This document shows positions 31,419 through 36,553 of a stretch of DNA of 36,553 bases, piece after piece. The position numbers and the translations under genes are program-made. This DNA is from a virus: positions 1-36,553 of IMG/VR virus record IMGVR_UViG_3300025141_000322. The stretch is one strand, 5' to 3'. Below the pieces are notes generated by a model. That model worked only from the letters and a program-made list of their open reading frames with translations, was not told the origin of the DNA and searched no databases. Numbering within the stretch: position 1 is the stretch's first letter; each line of letters opens with the position of its first letter.

Positions 31419-32641
31419 TATGCGTTTGTGATTGCTGGAATTAAACCGTTGGTGTTCCTTTGAATTGATTGAACAGCAGCAAGGTTAGCTTTCAAGGTTT
31501 GTAACTCACTATCTTTTTGGCCCTTAAAGATTCCGATTCTTGCCAGTGCATCGGTTGGTGTTCTTCCACGCACCCCCTCAACGGCAGCACCACCACCACC
31601 GAAAGAAAGGTTCATTAGCGCTTCCATGTTCTTTTGGTACTGGTCATAAGCAGCGCCGGCTGCACTTGGGTCCATCTGTCCCAATGCGTACGCAAAGCCA
31701 ATCGGCGTTGCTGAAAATATCCCGCCTGCTCTTATTTGTTGCAATACGGGTGCCATCGTCGCATTCAAGGCTGCAATTGAGCCACCAAGCGTAATTAGCA
31801 CATTCCTAAGCACTCTTGCTATCTTTTCAAGAAGTGGCATGAGCACATTTGCCACTTGTTTTGCAAAAGCCATCATTACTTTTCCTGACTTGGCCAAGCT
31901 GTCGATAATCTCCTTATCTATAATCAGCCCCAACTCCTTGAAAAGTGACATGTTCTGGTCTGCATCACCTCCAAAGGTTCCAGCCGCTTGCTCCGCTTGA
32001 ACTTGCTCAACTGTCTTGCCTGCAAGTGCCGCTGTCTTTTGTAAGTCAATAGCCTCAACCGCTTTTTGCACGGCTCCCTTTAGGATTTTGAAGGCAATAA
32101 TTACCGACGCAATAGCAGCCACTACCCCGGCAACAACCAACCCAATACCCGTGGCACTTAATCCAGCCAACGCCCCTGCTCCTGCCGCCGCCCCCCCTGC
32201 ACTTGCAAGGGCACTTAACCCCATTCTGCCAAGCGCAGCACCTCCTGCTCTCCCAGCCAATGCTCGCCCCGCCGCCCCTCTTGCCCCCCTCCGAGCAGCG
32301 GTTAATCCCGCCAAACGCGCCTCTGCCTTGGAAAGCTCAACAATCGCTCGCAACCTCTTTTGGCGTGTCAGCGATGATTGCTCCAGCCGCTTTGCCAATT
32401 TAAGCCGCTCCTGTTCAGTGCGTTTTATCTGGTCATTTAGCTTTGAGATGCTTGCGGTTGTCTTGGCCGCTCGGTTATATTCTTCATTGAGAAGTTTCTG
32501 CAGTTTTACCTGAACCTTTTGAGCTTCCGTTTGCTTTTGGGTGGACGCTTTAGCTTCGTTGGCCTTTTTAACAACCTTGTTGATAGCGGCATCGAAACCG
32601 GCCGTGTCGCCCGTGAAGATAAATTTAATTTCGTTGGCCAT
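31418..32641 (-). CDS. Tail tape measure protein
   Basis: 407 residues from the ATG at 32641; the open frame extends upstream but that part lies in the previous gene. An N-terminal coiled coil (VVKKANEAKASTQKQTEAQK, LQKLLNEEYNRAAKTTASIS) leads to a hydrophobic stretch GLSATGIGLVVAGVVAAIAS and then IIAFKILKGAVQKAVEAIDL, then KVMMAFAKQVANVLMPLLEK. This coiled coil plus central transmembrane-like segment is typical of tape measures. At 407 residues it is short, implying a short tail tube of roughly 60 nm by the usual 1.5 A per residue rule. Confidence 0.85.
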   Translation of the reverse strand: MANEIKFIFTGDTAGFDAAINKVVKKANEAKASTQKQTEAQKVQVKLQKLLNEEYNRAAKTTASISKLNDQIKRTEQERLKLAKRLEQSSLTRQKRLRAIVELSKAEARLAGLTAARRGARGAAGRALAGRAGGAALGRMGLSALASAGGAAAGAGALAGLSATGIGLVVAGVVAAIASVIIAFKILKGAVQKAVEAIDLQKTAALAGKTVEQVQAEQAAGTFGGDADQNMSLFKELGLIIDKEIIDSLAKSGKVMMAFAKQVANVLMPLLEKIARVLRNVLITLGGSIAALNATMAPVLQQIRAGGIFSATPIGFAYALGQMDPSAAGAAYDQYQKNMEALMNLSFGGGGAAVEGVRGRTPTDALARIGIFKGQKDSELQTLKANLAAVQSIQRNTNGLIPAITNA

Positions 32642-33227
32642 TGTCAGTTGTCTCCTTCTGTTTCCTCTCCCATTGCCGCCTTGCGGCTTCCCCGGCTTCT
32701 GCATGGGCATCAGTCACAAAGCCACACGCCCCTTCGCTTTCCCCTATTGCCGCCATGTCAAAGATTGCCTCGCCAAAGGGTGTGTCCATTGCCTGCTCCT
32801 TGCTCATGTGCAATTTGCTCATCAAAGCCACCTTCAAATAATGAAGGTTGTTCATTGAAACAGGCTTTTGGTTGTCTATCTTGTTGAAGAACAAACTCGG
32901 CTCATTCATTGCCTTTGTCAGATAATCCACAAAAGTCATCATCGCCTTAAGCTTGTTTCTCAGTCTGCCCATCCATCTCAGGAAGCGCATTTCCTTCGTA
33001 AAGGCCATGTCTGCCAAACCCTGCATCAATTCTCGCCAATTGCGCTTGCAGACCCAAATGGCAAAGCACAAATCCCCGAACATCGGTTGCCTGTCCCCGG
33101 TCACAAATGGGCTGCCGTAGCGGGTCAGCACCATCATGTGACCAAGGGACAAAGGTTTCAACCGCTGCCCAAGGACTCGCGCTTGGGGAGGTATGACTGC
33201 TTTTAGGTAATCACTTTCAAGGCCCAC
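32625..33227 (-). CDS. Tail assembly protein upstream of the tape measure (tentative)
   Basis: About 200 residues from a GTG at 33227, which lies 4 nt after the major tail protein stop; the open frame continues to a TTG at 33269 inside that gene. Sequence is helical and Met-rich (MRFLRWMGRLRNKLKAMMTF, SMNNLHYLKVALMSKLHMSK, AEAGEAARRQWERKQKETTD). The slot between tail tube and tape measure is where tail assembly chaperones (G/GT type) are found. No frameshift slippery sequence was recognised. Confidence 0.6.
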   Translation of the reverse strand: MGLESDYLKAVIPPQARVLGQRLKPLSLGHMMVLTRYGSPFVTGDRQPMFGDLCFAIWVCKRNWRELMQGLADMAFTKEMRFLRWMGRLRNKLKAMMTFVDYLTKAMNEPSLFFNKIDNQKPVSMNNLHYLKVALMSKLHMSKEQAMDTPFGEAIFDMAAIGESEGACGFVTDAHAEAGEAARRQWERKQKETTDNGQRN

Positions 33228-33231
33228 ACTA

Positions 33232-33711
33232 TCAAGAGCCCGGTATGGTTTGCAGGGCAACCGCTCCAACGGTAGTTGCAGCAGGGTTGTTGTACTGACT
33301 GCAAGGAAGTGACACCCTGAACAAGTCTGTATTGCTTCCAGAGATTGAGCCGCCGCCTATGTAATTCCAGTTACCAACTAAAATCGGCGGTAACTGCGCT
33401 CCATCCTCTGCATCCTGTGCTATGGCAACCAAGGCACCGGGGGAAGGTAAATCCAACTCCGCTGCCGCAGCCGCCTCGCTTCCTGCATAAAAGATAATCT
33501 CCCATGTGCAAGTGCGGCGATGGTTGTAAAGGTTGTAACCAAACACATTCCCGCGCTGATCCCGTGCTTCCGACGTATCCACCTCATCCGTCAGGTTGAG
33601 GCTCTGCATATAGTTCTCCGTAAGCGCAACTGTCCCCGCTAATGTGGGATAGGCTACGGTGCCGTCTACGCCATAAATGGTGGCGCTGCCTACTATCGTA
33701 TTATTAGCCAT
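33232..33711 (-). CDS. Major tail (tube) protein candidate
   Basis: 159 residues, beta-rich: MANNTIVGSATIYGVDGTVA, LTENYMQSLNLTDEVDTSEA, then YNLYNHRRTCTWEIIFYAGS and VGNWNYIGGGSISGSNTDLF. The EVDTSEARDQRGNVFG segment and the strand-loop-strand pattern fit tail tube proteins. The position between head-completion/terminator and tape-measure genes supports this. No signature motif, so moderate confidence. Confidence 0.6.
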   Translation of the reverse strand: MANNTIVGSATIYGVDGTVAYPTLAGTVALTENYMQSLNLTDEVDTSEARDQRGNVFGYNLYNHRRTCTWEIIFYAGSEAAAAAELDLPSPGALVAIAQDAEDGAQLPPILVGNWNYIGGGSISGSNTDLFRVSLPCSQYNNPAATTVGAVALQTIPGS

Positions 33712-33723
33712 AATTTCATTATT

Positions 33724-34404
33724 CTAGTTTATATTTACATTTAATTTGCTCCTTACGAAGCCGCTCACCTTGTATCTGACCAAGCTTCCCGCCGGTTCTT
33801 CTGTCCCCATCCTGACGATGCTGGATGAGCGGGAACTGTTTGTCCCTGCGACTGTCGAGTTTGGAATCTGATAGTTGTCTAGCAGGACAAACACCGACTC
33901 GGCAACTGCTTCAGCGGTGTAATAGGTGCCAGAAATGGGACGGTTTACTGCTGGGTTTTCAATGCAATCCACTTCCCAGTTAAAATCTACTACTGTCTTC
34001 TCAAGCACCCTTATCATGCTGACAGGGCGCAGCACAATTGCCATGACCCTAACCCTGTTCAGCATTTCCTCCATCTTGGACTGTACATCATCATCCTCCA
34101 AAACTAACCCTGAAGAATAAGCAACCGTGGCTGTTTCATCATCCACCACCGAACCCGACAGTCCAATCGTCCCATTTAATGTGGTGGCATCTTTTGATGC
34201 GGAGGAAGTCAACATAAACGCTGCCCCTCCCGAAAAATTTAGAACTGTTGAGCTATCAAGGTCGGCTGAAAGCGGGTCAACGGTCATAGTTGTAGTTCCA
34301 TGCGGATACCCTCCTGCATTATTAATCACGGCAGCAACAAAAGGAGATTGCCCCGAAAGTCTAGTATGGAGCGCCCCTTGTATGTCTGTGAGGTATACAG
34401 CCAT
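33724..34404 (-). CDS. Head-tail joining / Mu gp37-like protein (tentative)
   Basis: 226 residues from the ATG at 34404, overlapping the upstream stop (TGATG). The first third (MAVYLTDIQGALHTRLSGQS) is helical, then beta-rich: TTTMTVDPLSADLDSSTVLN, MSIRVLEKTVVDFNWEVD-like core, and VRYKVSGFVRSKLNVNIN at the end. In Mu-like order gp36 is followed by gp37, a tail-completion protein, which this position matches. The family is not certain. Confidence 0.55.
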   Translation of the reverse strand: MAVYLTDIQGALHTRLSGQSPFVAAVINNAGGYPHGTTTMTVDPLSADLDSSTVLNFSGGAAFMLTSSASKDATTLNGTIGLSGSVVDDETATVAYSSGLVLEDDDVQSKMEEMLNRVRVMAIVLRPVSMIRVLEKTVVDFNWEVDCIENPAVNRPISGTYYTAEAVAESVFVLLDNYQIPNSTVAGTNSSRSSSIVRMGTEEPAGSLVRYKVSGFVRSKLNVNIN

Positions 34405-34928
34405 CAATAAATCTCAGCACCGGTAGAGGTAGTGCAACAACAGTCATCCGTTGTGGATGTCACTCCATCCTTCACACTCTTATCGTTGTTGATGCAAACC
34501 TTCTTCTTGTAGCCATAGCTACCCCTGTCATCATAAAAGGTGTCGGCTGTCTCGGTGACAGGCTTGGGAATCCCAAAGCGACAATCAGAAACCTTGTCCA
34601 TGAAGGAGATTGCGCTGTTATACGCCGCAATCCGCACATCACTAACATCCGTAACCGCACCTCCAACTCGCTTCATTAACTCAACAATAATTATGTCGAG
34701 TGCGGGGGAGTGGAGAACATCAGGCAACGCCGCTGCCGTGGATGCCAGATTGTTCCTTGGGCAACCTTTTATGTATCCGCGAACCAACGCAGCAACGTCA
34801 TCTGTAACCTCTTGAATTATTCCAGAAGAAGTTTGCCCTGACGCCAAGCCGATAGAGTTGTATTTCGCCAACTCCGTATCAGTCATGCGCGTCTGAACGT
34901 CAGACGTTGCTATCGTTGACCAAGCCAT
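34404..34928 (-). CDS. Head-tail connector, DUF1320 / Mu gp36-like
   Basis: 174 residues. Recognisable pattern: EVTDDVAALVRGYIKGCPRN, then ALPDVLHSPALDIIIVELMK and ISFMDKVSDCRFGIPKP, which fits the DUF1320 (gp36) helical fold that joins head and tail. The C-terminus carries an unusual run of three Cys (STTDDCCCTTSTG), not expected in the family. It follows a small membrane protein and precedes a gp37-like gene, the same order as in Mu. Confidence 0.65.
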   Translation of the reverse strand: MAWSTIATSDVQTRMTDTELAKYNSIGLASGQTSSGIIQEVTDDVAALVRGYIKGCPRNNLASTAAALPDVLHSPALDIIIVELMKRVGGAVTDVSDVRIAAYNSAISFMDKVSDCRFGIPKPVTETADTFYDDRGSYGYKKKVCINNDKSVKDGVTSTTDDCCCTTSTGAEIY

Positions 34929-35098
34929 TAGCTGTTAGCTTTCTCAGCCTTTTTGACACCATGCCGCAGGAAGATGGCAAGCACCGATGTAACAATCACA
35001 TTGATTGCTGCCCCCAGTTCCAGTTCGCCACTCATTACGCCACCAGTAGCCGCTAAAATCGCTCCGATCGCCCCAATTACAGTTTTGCTCTTAAACAT
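34928..35098 (-). CDS. Holin-like small membrane protein
   Basis: 56 residues. MFKSKTVIGAIGAILAATGG, then VMSGELELGAAINVIVTSVL and AIFLRHGVKKAEKANS: two hydrophobic helices separated by an acidic turn, with a basic C-terminus. This is a typical small class II holin-like topology and resembles phage holin/DUF-type proteins. The stop overlaps the next ATG (TAATG). Pairing with other membrane and lipoprotein genes in this cluster supports a lysis role. Confidence 0.65.
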   Translation of the reverse strand: MFKSKTVIGAIGAILAATGGVMSGELELGAAINVIVTSVLAIFLRHGVKKAEKANS

Positions 35099-35101
35099 AA
35101 T

Positions 35102-35416
35102 CTAGTCCTTTTGTTTCTTAATTGCCCCTAGCTTCAATTCCACCTTGGGCTTGGCTTTGCCCAGCGACAGAGTAAGGCTTGGGAACGGCACATCTAATGC
35201 CAAATAAGGAATCTTGAAATTAAACCCATCCGGTGAAACCTCTGCATCCGGCAACACCCCCGCCTTCGCTCCCAAACATACCGACGGTATTGGCCATTCC
35301 AGTTTCTGGCCGAACAGGGTAAGGCTTGGTTTCGGCTTCCAACCCGCACCAAACAAACCAGCGTTGGCAGTTGCAGCAGTCAGCAGCAACGCCCCGATAA
35401 TAATTATGCTTTTCAT
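35102..35416 (-). CDS. Secreted small protein (unknown)
   Basis: 104 residues with a clear signal peptide, MKSIIIIGALLLTAATANAG, and probable cleavage after ANA. The mature part is Pro/Lys/Leu-rich with repeated PFPSLTLSLGKAKPKVEL-type strands and one Cys. No lysin motif was recognised. It sits between two membrane-protein genes and is translated in ATGA overlap with the preceding gene. Confidence 0.6.
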   Translation of the reverse strand: MKSIIIIGALLLTAATANAGLFGAGWKPKPSLTLFGQKLEWPIPSVCLGAKAGVLPDAEVSPDGFNFKIPYLALDVPFPSLTLSLGKAKPKVELKLGAIKKQKD

Positions 35417-35565
35417 TTTTTTACCAACTGTCGAATCTTTATAATTATATACACCAAACTTGCCGCACTAATACTAATCTTCAAAAGCAAATCAATAGCC
35501 ACTAACCAATTCCCTAATCCTGTTACACTTGCTAAGCAAACTTTTATATCATCTACCCAACTCAT
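35413..35565 (-). CDS. Single-pass membrane protein (second holin candidate)
   Basis: 50 residues too short for standard ORF calls: MSWVDDIKVCLASVTGLGNW, then LVAIDLLLKISISAASLVYI and IIKIRQLVKK. The C-terminal helix ends in a basic tail, as in small holins or pinholin-like proteins. It begins and ends in ATGA overlaps, so it is coupled to both neighbours. Confidence 0.6.
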   Translation of the reverse strand: MSWVDDIKVCLASVTGLGNWLVAIDLLLKISISAASLVYIIIKIRQLVKK

Positions 35566-35714
35566 TTAGGTGCTCCCTCATACTCAATGTCAAAAAATGG
35601 CGTATCAATCTCAAGATTACCGGGCAACGACTTGCAACCAACCAACATGGCAAGCAACAAAATTCCCGTAGTAATTGCTAATATATAGATAACGTCTTTT
35701 GCTTCTTTACTCAT
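35562..35714 (-). CDS. Small lipoprotein (o-spanin-like)
   Basis: 50 residues: MSKEAKDVIYILAITTGILL, LAMLVGCKSLPGNLEIDTPF. The signal segment ends in a lipobox L-V-G-C with Cys27, so the mature protein is only about 24 residues and acidic at its end. Such tiny lipoproteins next to holin-like genes are often the outer-membrane spanin (Rz1 type). It overlaps the next gene's start and the preceding stop. Confidence 0.6.
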   Translation of the reverse strand: MSKEAKDVIYILAITTGILLLAMLVGCKSLPGNLEIDTPFFDIEYEGAPK

Positions 35715-36000
35715 TGTTACGCTTTTCATTTACAGGTTTCTTTGTTACACCCATGCACTTGTAGAGAGACGCTACCTCTACCCGTAGCATTGCGACTTCT
35801 TTGGCGAGCTTGTTCGTTTCTTTGTCATGTCCATTCAATCGGTCAATCAGTTTGACAATTATCGTATAAAGTTCCTTGATTTCTCCCGATAAATTGCGGA
35901 GGACATAGAAAACAATCTTGTAGCCGAAAATTCCCGCTGCCGCTGCCGCAACAACAGGGAATCCCAGCGTTTGTATAAGATTGGCGGTGTCGGTTCCCAC
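35707..36000 (-). CDS. Membrane protein with coiled coil (holin/XhlA-like)
   Basis: 97 residues with a GTG start. One transmembrane segment near residues 12-34 (GFPVVAAAAAGIFGYKIVFY), then a charged helical tail (GEIKELYTIIVKLIDRLNGH, KLAKEVAMLRVEVASLYKCM). This N-terminal TM plus coiled coil is like XhlA/BhlA proteins and i-spanins. With the lipoprotein just downstream it could form an Rz/Rz1-type spanin pair. Confidence 0.6.
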   Translation of the reverse strand: MGTDTANLIQTLGFPVVAAAAAGIFGYKIVFYVLRNLSGEIKELYTIIVKLIDRLNGHDKETNKLAKEVAMLRVEVASLYKCMGVTKKPVNEKRNNE

Positions 36001-36018
36001 TCATCTCACCGCTCCCGC

Positions 36019-36330
36019 CTATTCAGCCGGGGCTTCCGCTTCTTCTGGTGCTCTTGTTAAGCCGAGTTGAGCCAGAGCTAAATCGATGATGTAATCGTCA
36101 TCACTTTCCGATTCCGTCTTACCCCAATTGCTCCAAGCTTCACCGACAACATTCAGCAACGTGCTCACCAAGGGATTTGGCCCCCAGTTCTCGTTGCCTT
36201 CTGCATCAGTATACTTGCCAAAGCCACTCACGCTGAACTGCATCCCAAACTCTTGGGCACTATTCAACTTGATGGCAACCTTGCTCACGTTGAGCGTTTT
36301 CTCATTTGGTATTGTGTTTACCTCTATCAT
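36019..36330 (-). CDS. Small structural or accessory protein (unknown)
   Basis: 103 residues: MIEVNTIPNEKTLNVSKVAI, then a beta-rich middle (FGMQFSVSGFGKYTDAEGNE, NWGPNPLVSTLLNVVGEAWS) and an acidic Ala/Glu tail APEEAEAPAE. No family recognised. It overlaps the upstream stop (ATGA). Confidence 0.6.
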   Translation of the reverse strand: MIEVNTIPNEKTLNVSKVAIKLNSAQEFGMQFSVSGFGKYTDAEGNENWGPNPLVSTLLNVVGEAWSNWGKTESESDDDYIIDLALAQLGLTRAPEEAEAPAE

Positions 36331-36553
36331 TCTGATTCCTCCGCTGCCGGTGCTGCCGCTGCTTGCGCCGCTGCGTATGCGGACACAACCGATTCAGTCC
36401 AGACTGCGTTCGCAACCGCTTGCACCTTCGCATCCTCGCCCGAAACGTCATCGCCGGGAGCGAGAACTTTGCGGTGAAAGCTGCGACTGATTTCGTTGCC
36501 GTCATCGAGTACAACTGTGTCGGTTCGCAAACCGATTGTGCCGTTTTCGCCAA
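36327..36553 (-). CDS. C-terminal part of a protein cut by the window (unknown)
   Basis: The frame is open to the window edge, giving 74 residues: GENGTIGLRTDTVVLDDGNE, ISRSFHRKVLAPGDDVSGED, then AKVQAVANAVWTESVVSAYA and an Ala-rich AAQAAAAPAAEESE tail. A TTG at 36530 could also start a complete 67-residue protein. The reading in the other frame is a shadow. No family recognised; the missing part lies outside the window. Confidence 0.55.
   Translation of the reverse strand, partial: GENGTIGLRTDTVVLDDGNEISRSFHRKVLAPGDDVSGEDAKVQAVANAVWTESVVSAYAAAQAAAAPAAEESE

Noticed and set aside
32016-32513. 165-residue plus-strand ORF opposite the tape measure gene
   Set aside because: Ala/Pro-rich product is the antisense of the Ala/Gly-rich hydrophobic segment of the tape measure; no Shine-Dalgarno or family.
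36302-36553. 83-residue alternative frame at the right edge
   Set aside because: Arg/Gln-rich C-terminus typical of an off-frame reading; the 36327 frame overlaps the next gene by ATGA and has a normal composition.
1-36553. CRISPR array, IS elements, transposase
   Set aside because: No regularly spaced identical repeats of 20-40 bp and no transposase ORF were seen; despite Mu-like head genes there is no Mu-type transposase (MuA/MuB), and integration uses a tyrosine recombinase.

Overview
The window reads as the genome, or most of the genome, of a temperate tailed double-stranded DNA phage (Caudoviricetes). It carries a Mu-like head module: gp28-type terminase, DUF935/gp29 portal, I-type protease-scaffold and a DUF1320-like gp36. 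Tail genes with a tape measure are also present. Recombination genes (RecT, a Cas4-like exonuclease, an SSB-like protein and a RuvC-like resolvase) and a tyrosine integrase complete the recognisable set. The host is not identifiable from the sequence. Two small lipobox proteins suggest a bacterium with an outer membrane, and clear Shine-Dalgarno sites of the form AGAAAGGA are used. No host gene, ribosomal RNA, IS element or CRISPR array was seen. Coding density is very high, and every supported gene except one (a ribbon-helix-helix regulator at 18332-18565) lies on the minus strand, so transcription runs from high to low coordinates.

Reading in the direction of transcription: 36553-34928 holds small genes including holin-like and lipoprotein genes; 34928-30127 holds head-completion, tail tube, tape-measure and further tail genes; 30136-24413 holds a 1482-residue tail protein and small accessory genes; 24451-24272 is an attachment site (the 3' part of a tRNA-Val flanked by paired GGTAAC repeats); 24268-23216 is the integrase; 23215-22439 is a long gene-free control region with a strong candidate promoter; 22438-18645 is a run of small, translationally coupled early genes; 18565-17945 holds the RHH regulator and a divergent membrane protein; 17922-13690 is recombination and replication; 13607-9298 is accessory (a MuF protein with a toxin-like C-terminus plus a candidate immunity gene, a ParB-like protein, a glycosyltransferase and small DNA-binding proteins); 9214-2160 is terminase, portal, protease and capsid; 2163-1 is a LamG-containing fibre protein that runs off the window.

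The gene order suggests a circular map cut inside the structural region: the left edge ends just after capsid and fibre, and the right edge resumes with lysis-type, head-completion and tail genes. The attachment site is flanked on both sides by phage genes, so this is the non-integrated (attP) form. The two ends do not join convincingly in frame, so some sequence is probably missing between them.

The most interesting elements are: (1) a MuF protein placed outside the head module with a C-terminal domain that resembles ADP-ribosyltransferase-like MuF toxins, followed by a small overlapping gene in the immunity position; (2) a ParB-like/TAGT-like glycosyltransferase pair; (3) a near-textbook attP with two GGTAAC-N5-GGTAAC pairs around a tRNA-Val(CAC) core; (4) CTTGCATTGC repeats shared by the RHH regulator and the early promoter, a candidate lysogeny switch; (5) a three-way-junction RNA with a T-rich tail; (6) a recurring start-associated sequence, AGAAAGGAACAAAATG, often preceded by a GC hairpin.
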